From the NCBI GenBank assembly GCA_902782305.1, contig CACZMV010000013.1, positions 1-57,121 on the forward strand: DNA of 57,121 bases, written 5' to 3'. The notes below the pieces were generated by a model. The model saw only the letters and a program-made list of their open reading frames with translations. It made no database searches and had not been told where the DNA came from. This DNA is from an uncultured Prevotellaceae bacterium (lineage in GTDB: Bacteria; Bacteroidota; Bacteroidia; Bacteroidales; Bacteroidaceae). The position numbers and the translations under genes are program-made. This document shows, piece by piece, positions 15,429-24,500 of this stretch (position 1 is the first letter of the stretch; each line of letters opens with the position of its first letter).

Positions 15429-17447
15429 ATGCTATCTATCTTCAAGAAAAAACAAAAGACCGCCTATCCGCACTCCTTTGCCAAGCGGCTCACGTGGCGC
15501 ATTATGCTTCGCATGTTGATATTCATGGGCATCCCCACAGCCCTGGTGTTCTGGCTTTGCTACGTATTGGTCTATACGGGTGCCGTCGGCATCTGCAACC
15601 GTCTGGTGAGCGGCCAACAAGAGAAAATCCGGCGCATCACGTCCGACCTCTACGTTGCCTCCGTCAACACCGCGCCAGTCATCGAGGAGAACCTGGACCG
15701 TCCTGAGAAGATACAGGAAATCATCGAGCGCATGCTGAGGAAGAATCCATACATGCGCAGCTGCGGCATCAGCTTCGTGGAGAACTACTATCCCAAGAAG
15801 GGACGCTGGTTCTGCCCCTTTGCGGTGCGTGTCAATAGCGACACCATCGAGACGCATGTGGTGGGCGATGCCAAGCACGACTACCTGAACGCGGCCTGGT
15901 TCAAGGAGGCTCTCAGCAGGAACGAGGGCTACTGGGGCAAGGCTTTCATAGACAGTGTCAACCAGCAGCGTCCGCTGGTTTCCTTCCAGATGCCCATCCA
16001 CGACAAGCGTGACAGCACGGTGGCCATTCTCCGTGCCGACCTGTCGCTCGACTGGCTGAACGACAAGATACAGTTCTATCATACAAAAGAAGATAGTACC
16101 CGCAAGACCAGCGTCACCATCAGGACCGACGTTAAAAAGGACGGCAGCTGGGACCCGGAATATGCCGTCTACTACTTCCTGGTCGACACGACGGGCACCC
16201 TGCTGATACACCCCGACCAGAAGCGCGTGCTCAGCCACAACATCAAGGAGTACGTGACCGAGGACCCCGAGGACGCGATAGGACGCATGCTGAAACGCAA
16301 TGCCGATGAGGACGACGACCTGATGCTCGACAACGAGAACATGCTGGTGACCTTCCAGTCTGTGAAGTACACCAACTGGTGCCTGGGCCTGGTGATACCT
16401 GAGCTTCTCATCCAGATCATTGCCTACATCTTCGGCGGCATCATGATCCTGATTATCCTGATAGGCATGCTGGCTGTCTACTTCTTCGGTCGCAGGACCA
16501 TCAAGAAGGCCACCCAGCCGCTGAAGCAGCTGGCCGAATCAGCCAACGAGGTGGCCAAGGGAAACTTCGGCACACCGCTGCCCCCGCTGACGAGCCGTGA
16601 CGAGATACACATGCTGCGCGACTCTTTCGAGCAGATGCAGCACTCGCTGACCCGATACGTGGAGGAGCTCAAGAGCACGACGGCGCAGAAGGCCTCCTTC
16701 GAAAGCGAGCTGAAGATAGCGCACAACATCCAGATGTCGATGCTTCCCAAGACCTTCCCGCCCTACCCCGAGCGCGATGACATCGACATCTTCGGGACGC
16801 TGATGCCTGCCAAGGCGGTGGGTGGCGACCTGTTCGACTTCTACATCCACAACGAGCAGCTCATCTTCTGCATCGGCGACGTGTCGGGCAAGGGCGTTCC
16901 CGCCTCGCTGTTCATGGCGGTGACGCGCTCGCTGTTCCGCAACGTGTCGGCCCATGAGGTGAAGCCCCACCTCATCGTGAAGGCGCTCAACGAGTCGCTG
17001 TCCGAGAACAACGACCTGTACATGTTCGTCACGCTGTTCGTCGGTGTGCTCGACCTGCAGACCGGTCTCTTACGCTACTGCAATGCCGGTCACGACTCGC
17101 CCCTGCTCATCGGTCGCGGTGTCGACGTGCTGCCCTGCGACTCGAACCTGCCCATCGGCATCCAGCCCGACTGGGAGTTCACGGAGCAGGAAGTCCTCAT
17201 CGACCGGCACACCACCATTTTCCTCTTCACCGACGGACTCAACGAGGCCGAGGACATCAGCCACGCCCAGTTTGGCGACCAGCGCATCCGGGGTGTTGCC
17301 GAGAGTCTGCTGGTTACGGGCAACCACCGTCCCACCACCGTGGTGAAGAAGATGAACGAGGCCGTCCACGCCTTTGTGGGCAATGCCGAGCAGAGCGACG
17401 ACCTGACGATGCTGGCGATACAATACAAAAGAGAGGCTTCGGAGTAA
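15429..17447 (+). CDS. Membrane sensor PP2C-type serine phosphatase (SpoIIE/RsbU domain) with HAMP
   Basis: A 672-residue inner-membrane protein. TM1 is at about residues 26-48, a periplasmic dCache-like sensor spans about 50-315, TM2 is at about 322-350, a HAMP domain with PLKQLAESANEVAKGNF near 362, a short coiled coil, and a SpoIIE phosphatase domain at about 445-670. Metal-binding motifs are intact: GGDLFDFY, GDVSGKGVPASLF, FTDGLNEAED and SDDLTMLA. Such proteins dephosphorylate anti-sigma antagonists in partner-switching pathways, but no STAS or anti-sigma gene is next to it. The coding sequence is far richer in G+C than neighbouring genes, suggesting transfer or recombination. Confidence 0.92.
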   Translation: MLSIFKKKQKTAYPHSFAKRLTWRIMLRMLIFMGIPTALVFWLCYVLVYTGAVGICNRLVSGQQEKIRRITSDLYVASVNTAPVIEENLDRPEKIQEIIERMLRKNPYMRSCGISFVENYYPKKGRWFCPFAVRVNSDTIETHVVGDAKHDYLNAAWFKEALSRNEGYWGKAFIDSVNQQRPLVSFQMPIHDKRDSTVAILRADLSLDWLNDKIQFYHTKEDSTRKTSVTIRTDVKKDGSWDPEYAVYYFLVDTTGTLLIHPDQKRVLSHNIKEYVTEDPEDAIGRMLKRNADEDDDLMLDNENMLVTFQSVKYTNWCLGLVIPELLIQIIAYIFGGIMILIILIGMLAVYFFGRRTIKKATQPLKQLAESANEVAKGNFGTPLPPLTSRDEIHMLRDSFEQMQHSLTRYVEELKSTTAQKASFESELKIAHNIQMSMLPKTFPPYPERDDIDIFGTLMPAKAVGGDLFDFYIHNEQLIFCIGDVSGKGVPASLFMAVTRSLFRNVSAHEVKPHLIVKALNESLSENNDLYMFVTLFVGVLDLQTGLLRYCNAGHDSPLLIGRGVDVLPCDSNLPIGIQPDWEFTEQEVLIDRHTTIFLFTDGLNEAEDISHAQFGDQRIRGVAESLLVTGNHRPTTVVKKMNEAVHAFVGNAEQSDDLTMLAIQYKREASE

Positions 17448-17458
17448 CCACACAAAAT

Positions 17459-17496
17459 AAGAACGGCCTACGAGTAGTTAGCTCGGGGCCGTTCTT
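17459..17496. terminator. Hairpin between SpoIIE gene and gpmI (probable bidirectional terminator)
   Basis: A 10-bp outer stem (AAGAACGGCC, 17459-17468, with 17487-17496) and an inner CGAG/CTCG stem. The flanks have only short A or T runs, so termination strength is uncertain. Confidence 0.7.
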
Positions 17497-17520
17497 GGCA
17501 TAGATTATTTCCTAAAACAA

Positions 17521-19041
17521 TTAATCCGTTATCAGGTTCTCGCCGGTCATGTCGGCGGGCTGCTCCAGTCCCATGATGTGCAGGATGCTGGGAGCCACGT
17601 CGGCCAGACGTCCGTCTTTAACTGTAGCCGAGTTGTTGTTGGTTACATAGATGAAAGGAACGGGGTTCAGTGAGTGAGCAGTATTTGGTGTACCATCGGC
17701 GTTGATAGCATTATCAGCATTTCCGTGGTCGGCAATGATGATGGCCTCGTAGTCGTTCTTCTTGGCGGCCTCGATGACCTCGCGGACGCAGTTGTCGACG
17801 GCCCATACGGCCTTGGCAATAGCGTTGTAAACACCCGTATGACCTACCATATCACCATTAGCAAAGTTTACTACGATGAAGTCGTACTTGGCCTCGTTGA
17901 TGGCGGCTACCAGCTTGTCCTTGACCTCGTAGGCCGACATCTCGGGCTTCAGGTCGTAGGTGGCAACCTTGGGGCTGGGCACCAGGATGCGGTCCTCGCC
18001 CTCGTAGGGAGCCTCGCGGCCGCCGTTGAAGAAGAAGGTGACGTGGGCGTACTTCTCGGTCTCGGCGGTGTGCAGCTGCTTCTTGCCCTGCTTGCTGAGG
18101 TACTCGCCCAGGGTGTCCTCCACGTTCTCCTTGGGGAACAGGATGTGTACGCCCTTGAAGTTGGCGTCGTACGGCGTCATGCAGTAGTACTGCAGTCCGG
18201 GAATGGTCTTCATGCCCTGCTCAGGCATGTCCTCCTGGGTCAGCGCGATGGTCATCTCCTTGGCGCGGTCGTTACGGAAGTTGATGAAGATCACTACATC
18301 ACCCTCTTCGATACAACCATTGACAGAAGCATTGTGGATAGGCTTGATGAACTCATCGGTTACACCCTCTGCATAGCTCTCTTCCATAGCCTGAACCATA
18401 TCAGTGCTCTGCTTACCAACACCGTTGACGATGAGGTCATAACCCTCTTTTACACGCTCCCAACGCTTGTCGCGGTCCATCGCGTAGAAACGACCTACAA
18501 TACTTGCGATTGCAGCATCATTGTCTGCACAAACCTTGCTAATTTGCTCAATGAAACCCTTACCAGAGTGTGGGTCGGTATCGCGACCGTCCATATAGCA
18601 ATGTACGAACACCTGATTCTTCAAGCCATAAGCCTTACCAATCTCAATGAGCTTGAACAGATGGTCCAAAGAAGAGTGCACACCACCGTCAGAGGTCAGA
18701 CCCATCAGGTGCAGTTTTTTGTTGTTCTCCTTGGCGTAGGTGTAAGCAGCCTTCACCTGAGGATTCTCCATGATAGAGCCGTCCTTGCAGGCACGGTTAA
18801 TCTTTACCAGGTCCTGATACACAATGCGACCGGCACCAATGTTCAGGTGACCCACCTCAGAGTTACCCATCTGTCCGTCGGGCAGACCAACATCCTCACC
18901 AGAAGCCTGCAACTGAGAGTGAGCTGAAGTAGCTGTTAACAAATCGAGGTAAGGCGTTGGAGTGTTGAAAATCACGTCACCCTTACCATGCTTACCGATT
19001 CCCCATCCGTCGAGAATCATCAATAATGCTTTCTTTGCCAT
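17521..19041 (-). CDS. gpmI: 2,3-bisphosphoglycerate-independent phosphoglycerate mutase
   Basis: A 506-residue cofactor-independent phosphoglycerate mutase of glycolysis. It starts [14 protein letters not shown] with the metal-binding Asp. The nucleophilic Ser is in [18 protein letters not shown] near residue 60; further metal ligands are in [11 protein letters not shown] near 127 and IADHGNADN near 442. The C-terminal half (17521 to about 18290) uses G+C-rich codons like the adjacent phosphatase gene, while the N-terminal half looks like the rest of the chromosome, a sign of mosaic ancestry. The enzyme itself appears intact. Confidence 0.97.
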   Translation of the reverse strand: MAKKALLMILDGWGIGKHGKGDVIFNTPTPYLDLLTATSAHSQLQASGEDVGLPDGQMGNSEVGHLNIGAGRIVYQDLVKINRACKDGSIMENPQVKAAYTYAKENNKKLHLMGLTSDGGVHSSLDHLFKLIEIGKAYGLKNQVFVHCYMDGRDTDPHSGKGFIEQISKVCADNDAAIASIVGRFYAMDRDKRWERVKEGYDLIVNGVGKQSTDMVQAMEESYAEGVTDEFIKPIHNASVNGCIEEGDVVIFINFRNDRAKEMTIALTQEDMPEQGMKTIPGLQYYCMTPYDANFKGVHILFPKENVEDTLGEYLSKQGKKQLHTAETEKYAHVTFFFNGGREAPYEGEDRILVPSPKVATYDLKPEMSAYEVKDKLVAAINEAKYDFIVVNFANGDMVGHTGVYNAIAKAVWAVDNCVREVIEAAKKNDYEAIIIADHGNADNAINADGTPNTAHSLNPVPFIYVTNNNSATVKDGRLADVAPSILHIMGLEQPADMTGENLITD

Positions 19042-19084
19042 ATTCTTATTACCTATTTAATATATACATGCTTAATTTGCGGTG

Positions 19085-19092
19085 CAAAGTTA
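19085..19092 (-). promoter_or_regulatory. Promoter -7 element for gpmI
   Basis: Minus-strand TAACTTTG, 44 bases upstream of the gpmI start; -33 box weak. Confidence 0.55.
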
Positions 19093-19247
19093 CTAATTTT
19101 TTAGCACCAACACCACGCATTTTACCGATTATTTTCTTAAAACTCGCCAAATTAGTATCATCTGCACCTCCCACGATTACATACCATGCTTATTTGCAAA
19201 GTCGTCTTATCAACTGTAACGAATGTTTTCTACATTGTGTCTTGTTT

Positions 19248-19287
19248 AGTCCGTCCCTACGGACTGCCAGTCCGAACGGGACGGACT
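19248..19287. repeat. Nested palindromic repeat (possible mobile or REP-like element)
   Basis: An outer 10-bp stem (AGTCCGTCCC at 19248-19257 with 19278-19287) encloses an inner 6-bp stem (CGGACT at 19260-19265 with 19269-19274). The word CGGACT recurs in the inverted repeats near 56290 and 56480. Confidence 0.7.
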
Positions 19288-19387
19288 GCGAGTTCGCTCA
19301 CTACGGACTACAAATTAGTATTAGTCGGAAAAGCCACTTCTTATAGAATAAAAATAAAAACGATTTTTATTTTGTATTGTGCTCGCT

Positions 19388-20072
19388 TATTTGATAAGAC
19401 CATTTTCAGCGTGGCTGACGCAGAGCAACAGGCTGACATAATAGCTTTGGGCTACGAGATGACCGCTGGCAAGCGAGGCAGCATGTCAGTGAAAGTGAAC
19501 GACGAGTCCTGCATGGTGTGCTACATGCCAGTAGATGGTACCACTTGGAGCTTGGCCATCGTATGTCCTGACAGCGATGTATTTCGTGTTTTGATAGTTC
19601 CGATACGGGTCGTGCAGCATCCGACAAATGTGAAAAGCGCGATATGGTTGGTTGTAATGAACTCTGTCGGGAAGCTTTTGTTTTCATGAGTCAGATGAAC
19701 CACGTGCCCATCACTTTCGAGACCGAGGTGTCTGATGATTTCTGTATTCTTACCAATCGTCGCTACCTGCTCTATAGCCTGCAGGAGTTACTGGGCAATG
19801 CTACCCGCTATTCCGACGGTAAGAATGTCTTGTTACGGGTGGAAAAAGACGACAAATCAGTCCGCTTCATCATACAAGACACAGGTAAGGGCATTGCGGA
19901 AGCCGACCTTGAGAATATCTTCATGTTCTTCACGAAAGTCGATGATTTCAGCGATGGTTTAGGTCTTGGGCTACCACTTGTCAAGCGCCATGCAGAAACG
20001 CTTGGTGGCAGTTTCACCCTTGACACCAGCTATCATGCCGGTTGCCGTTTCATCTTTGAATTGCCTATATAG
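19388..20072 (+). pseudogene. Broken membrane sensor histidine kinase (sensor tail and ATPase domain only)
   Basis: Two fragments in different frames. The first (19388 to about 19587) encodes the end of an extracytoplasmic dCache-like sensor domain, with GKRGSMSVKV and TTWSLAIVCPDSDVF. The second (about 19665-20072) encodes a HATPase_c domain with N box (LLGNATRYS), G1 box (DTGKGI), G2 box (GLGLPLVKRH) and a natural C-terminus. The transmembrane helix, HAMP and the dimerisation/His-box segment between them are gone, and the frame changes. This is best explained by an internal deletion in a sensor kinase. A stand-alone ATPase protein starting at 19644 or 19686 is possible but has no visible promoter. 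Confidence 0.75.
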
Positions 20073-20106
20073 TAATTGCTTTGTTTTGAGGTTTTTTGGC
20101 AAATTA

Positions 20107-20138
20107 TTTGTCTAAATAATTTCTTTTTTCTATCTTTG
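20107..20138 (+). promoter_or_regulatory. Promoter for the barrel-NRPS operon
   Basis: TTTG at 20107-20110, 20 bases, TATCTTTG at 20131-20138: full consensus match, 25 bases before the ATG at 20163. Confidence 0.85.
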
Positions 20139-20162
20139 CCCTCAAATAAAGACCTCATAACT

Positions 20163-21512
20163 ATGAAATTTCAACTGATAAGGCCATTCGTAGCTGTAGT
20201 CTTGCTACTACAGGCTGGCTTCTTATGGGCTCAGACGAATGATTCTGCAAAGGTAAACAAGTTGAGTTTTGGCATTGACTTCATGACGCACGGAGAAATG
20301 ATGCGTGGCGGACTTCCCATAGACCTGGACGACGAACCGGACGATAACTCAAGCTTCCTGTTGGGCCGCTTCCGTCTGATAGTGGATTACGAGCGACCAG
20401 GATTACAGGCACATGCTGTGCTTCAAAACAAGTCGGTATGGGGTACTCATGGTGCGCAAGCACTTAAGCTATATGAAGGCTGGGCAAAGATGACAGCCAA
20501 ATGCGGCTTGTTCGCTCAGGTAGGTCGTGTAGCACTGGCTTATGACGATGAACGCATTATCGGTCCTAACGATTTTGCGATGGCATCGCTTTCACACGAC
20601 ATTTTGAGAGTTGGCTACGAGGGTTACGGACATCAGGTACACGCTATACTAGCCTACAACCAGAGTGAAGATAATGTATATTCTAGTACATACTATGACA
20701 ATGGTGATAAACCTTACAAGACGATGCAGACGGTGTGGTATCACTACGATGTGCCCAAGTTCCCACTGGGTGTTTCTCTGCTTTTCATGAATGTGGGTCT
20801 GCAGGCTGGTGTGAAAGGGTCAGAGGAAAACAAGCCCAGCACGGAATATCAACAGATGTATGGTGGCTATCTGAACTATCACCACAAGAAACTGACAGTG
20901 GAAGGTTCCTACTATAAGCAGGTGGGTAAGTCGGTAGATGCTCGCGCAAGAAAAGCTAGAGATATGGATGCATGGATGGCCAGTGGAAAGGTCACTGTTA
21001 ATCCTAATGACTATTACGGTTTCACGCTGGGTTACGACTACCTGAGTGGTGATGACAAAGTGATAGTCCCATCACCAGGAGACATTGGACTTGGACTAAT
21101 ATATCATGAAACGAACAAGGGATTCTGTCCGCTGTTCGCTTCGCGCAACAAGTTCTATGGCATCATGGACTACTTCTATCAGAGCGCCTATATCAACGGC
21201 TTTACCCCTGGTTTGCAGAATGCTTTCATCGGTGCTTTCGGAAAGCCCACGCGAAAGATGGACCTCAGTGCCACCTACCACTATCTGGCAGTGGCCACAG
21301 AAATAGATAATCTGAACCGGACGTTGGGTCATAGCATTGACCTGCAAGCCGGTTATCAGTTCACAAAAGACATTTCACTGAATATAGGTTACACGCTGAT
21401 GTTCAGCACGGAAACGATGTACTGGCTGAAACAGGGAAATGACAGCAAGTGTGCCCAATGGGGATGGTTCTCGCTGAACATATCACCCAGTTTGTTTTCT
21501 ACGAAATTCTAA
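20163..21512 (+). CDS. Outer-membrane beta-barrel protein, first gene of the NRPS operon
   Basis: A 449-residue protein with a signal peptide (MKFQLIRPFVAVVLLLQAGF, cut after WAQ). It shows repeated amphipathic beta strands rich in Gly, Tyr and Trp and ends in Phe, as outer-membrane barrels do. It resembles porin or alginate-export-like barrels, but I cannot name the family. An ATG 87 bases earlier lies ahead of the promoter and is rejected. The NRPS starts 26 bases after its stop, so the two are surely co-transcribed. It may pass a precursor or the product across the outer membrane; that is inference. Confidence 0.8.
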   Translation: MKFQLIRPFVAVVLLLQAGFLWAQTNDSAKVNKLSFGIDFMTHGEMMRGGLPIDLDDEPDDNSSFLLGRFRLIVDYERPGLQAHAVLQNKSVWGTHGAQALKLYEGWAKMTAKCGLFAQVGRVALAYDDERIIGPNDFAMASLSHDILRVGYEGYGHQVHAILAYNQSEDNVYSSTYYDNGDKPYKTMQTVWYHYDVPKFPLGVSLLFMNVGLQAGVKGSEENKPSTEYQQMYGGYLNYHHKKLTVEGSYYKQVGKSVDARARKARDMDAWMASGKVTVNPNDYYGFTLGYDYLSGDDKVIVPSPGDIGLGLIYHETNKGFCPLFASRNKFYGIMDYFYQSAYINGFTPGLQNAFIGAFGKPTRKMDLSATYHYLAVATEIDNLNRTLGHSIDLQAGYQFTKDISLNIGYTLMFSTETMYWLKQGNDSKCAQWGWFSLNISPSLFSTKF

Positions 21513-21538
21513 AACGCAATCAAAAAACAATCATCAAT

Positions 21539-24500
21539 ATGAAAAAAATCTCCAAACCCTCTAACCAGGCTGTTAACACACAGACCGTCGCATCGTTGTT
21601 CCGCAAACAGGCCAAGGAAACCCCTGAGAATATCGCAGTAGTTTATAAAGACAAACGGTATACCTATGCTGAGGTGGATGCACTCAGCGACCGCATCGCG
21701 GCGTTTGTCGCCTCGAAAGGGCTTGGCAAAGAGGATGTGGTAAGCATCTTGATTCCACGTTGCGAGTGGATGGTCATCGCACCGCTCGGCGTGTTGAAGG
21801 CCGGATGCGCCTATCAGCCTCTCGATCCTACCTACCCCAAGGAGCGTTTGAACTATATGGTGCAGGACGCCAATGCCAAGCTGCTGATTGCCGATGAGGA
21901 GTTGCTGTCGTTGTTAGGCGATGTTACGGCACCTGTCCTCCTGACGAAGGACATCAACCAATTGCCCCCTATCACCCAACCTTTGGCAAACCCAGATCCT
22001 GCAGGTTTGCTGATGCTCGTCTATACCTCGGGAACCACAGGCCAACCCAAGGGTGTGATGTTGGAGCAGCGCAACGTAGCCTCATCGTCCGTACCTTTTG
22101 CCAGTTTCTTAGGTATGAAGGTTGGCAGTCGAGTAGCCAACTATGCCAGTTTCGGTTTTGTGCCCACTGTCGTCGAGACGTGGGGCGGGCTCTCCTTAGG
22201 TGTAACACTGCATATCCTTGACAATGCCGAGCGCTATGACATGGGACGACTGAAGGCGTACATTCGCAGGGAAGAGATTACACATATTTTCATGACCACC
22301 ATGATGGCTTATCAGTTTGCTGGTAACCTGGATGAAGACACCTCCCTGGAGGTACTCAGTTGTGGTGGCGAGGCACTGCCACCTCTGACACCTCCGAAGC
22401 ATATCCGGATGGTTAACTTCTACGGAAGTTCTGAGTGTACAAGTATTGCCGGACATAATCTTACTCAACGTGAAGAGCAGTCTATTATTGGTACCCCTTT
22501 AGGTGAAACGACACTGGCTGTGATGGCCGATAATGGCCAGCCTGCCGCTGTTGGCGAAGAGGGTGAGCTATGGGTCATGGGACCTCAGGTATGTCGTGGC
22601 TATCTGCACGCTCCTGAGCTGACAGCACAGAAAATAACGGAAGACGACACTCACGGTAGGATTTTCAAGACAGGCGACATCGTTATGCGCCGCGATGACG
22701 GTGAATTGGTGTTCGTTGGTCGTCGCGACGGAATGGTGAAGATTCGCGGTTTCCGCGTCGAACTGAAGGAAGTGGAAGCCGTCATCCGTGAATTCCCAGG
22801 TATCAAGGACGCCACCGTCCATGCTTTCGATACAGAAGGAGAAGGAGCAGGCAAGTTCATTGCTGCCTACGTAGTGAGCGATTCTCCTGTAGACGTTGAG
22901 GCCCTGAACGCCTTCATACTCGAAAAGAAACCACCTTATATGGCTCCCGAGGTCATCATGCAGATTGATGCCATTCCGCTGAACCAAAACCATAAAGTGG
23001 ACAAGCGAGCGCTTCCCAAGCCCGTACGCTCTGTTACGACAGAATCGCAACAAACAGAAAACGCCCCGATGAATGTGCTGGAGAAGGAACTCCACGACAT
23101 CATATCCAAGTTGGTGGGCAATAGTGACTTTGGCGTCACAACGTTACTGGGTCACACTGGCCTGACATCCATTACGGCCATGAAACTGGCGGTAGAGATC
23201 AATAAGCGCTACGGCATAGAGCTTGATGCCAAGTCGATGGCGAAATCAGTTACCCTTCAGAGTATCGAGAATGAGATACTAAGAAGTCTGATGGATGAAG
23301 GAAGAAGTAAGACGGGAGACGAAACACCTCAGCCGTCAGACATCAGCCATCCCAAGTCCGCTCCCCTCTCCTACGCCCAATTGGGTGTTTATTACGAGTG
23401 CATGAAGCATCCGCTTGACACGACTTATAATCTTCCCACTGCCATCATACTTCCCCCAGGCATTGAGGGTGATAAGGTGGAACAAGCCCTTTTGCAACTA
23501 ATCTCTGCGCATCCTGCCTTCAACATCCATTTCGAGACGCAGGGTAACGACGTCGTCCAAGTGTACGACCCTGACCTGGTGCCGGTAGTGACACGTAGTG
23601 AGATGACGGAAAAGGACCTGATTGCCTATCAGCAGTCCTTTGTCCTGCCTTTCAATTTGGACCGCGGTCCGCTCTACCGCATGGAAATCGTGCAGACGGA
23701 AAACCGCGTGGTCATCTTGATAGATGTGCATCACCTCATCTTCGATGGTGCATCATTCGACTTGCTTACACGCCAGCTATGCGATGTCCTGGACGGGAAA
23801 ACCATCGAGCCAGAGAGACTCGGCTTACTCCAGTTCTCGCAGGAGCAGCGACAGGCTGAGAGTGGCCAAGAATATCAGGAAGCGAAAGCCTATTTTGCCG
23901 AAGTGATGAAGGAATGCGAGGGCTGTACGGAAATTACCGACGACTTTACGCCCAGTGAGCCTCACGGTCATGTTGCCCAGGTAGTCACTCCTTTCGATTA
24001 TACCAAGGTGGAGCAGTTCTGCAAGCAGTTGAATGTGACGCCTGCCAGTCTGATGCTCGCTGTGTCTTTCTACACGTTGTCGCGCTACACCAACAACCGT
24101 CATGTCTATATCTCCACGATTAGTAACGGACGTTCCAACCTACGTCTGGCTGATACGACGGGTATGTTTGTCAACACCCTTCCATTGGCAGGACATATCA
24201 CGGAACAGACCGTAGAAGAGTTCGTCCGTCGCACGAGTGAGAATTTAGAGCAGACGATGCGCCACGAACTCTATCCCTTCGCCCGTATTGCTGCCGATTT
24301 CGACTTCTCGGCCAACACGACCTATACTTATCAGTTGGGAATCTTCGAAGAGCATACCATTGGTGGCGAGAAGATTACTGTCAAGTCGATAGACGTAGAT
24401 GTGCCGAAACAGAAACTCGATATCATCATCATACAACAGGACGGCCAGCCAGTCATCTGTCTGGAGTACGACGATGCCTTCTATAGCGAGAAGACGATCA

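Larger units (their letters stand above)
19042..19387. other. Gene-free region upstream of gpmI with hairpins
   Basis: About 345 bases without a credible gene. It holds the gpmI -7 element (19085-19092), a long G+C-rich nested hairpin (19248-19287), a lone CTACGGACTA word at 19301, and an A+T-rich perfect hairpin AAAATAAAAA-CGA-TTTTTATTTT (19351-19373), which resembles a terminator pointing right. Sensor-kinase debris begins after it. Confidence 0.6.

Noticed and set aside
15432-16238. 268-codon open frame antisense to the SpoIIE-type gene
   Set aside because: High G+C gives long spurious frames; the plus-strand protein has all family motifs.
17674-18927. 417-codon open frame antisense to gpmI
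   Set aside because: Mirror of gpmI in a favourable frame; translation is low in complexity (Val, Leu, Gly) with no motif, and gpmI is certain.
15429-20072. Complete partner-switching sigma control module
   Set aside because: Only the phosphatase is present; no STAS antagonist, anti-sigma kinase or sigma factor gene is adjacent, and the kinase remnant is of the sensor type.
20076-20162. Upstream extension of the barrel gene
   Set aside because: It contains the promoter itself, and the signal peptide begins at the ATG at 20163.
21449-21538. Upstream extension of the NRPS into the barrel gene
   Set aside because: Overlaps the end of the barrel coding sequence by 64 bases; a normal start MKKISKP lies 26 bases after that stop.
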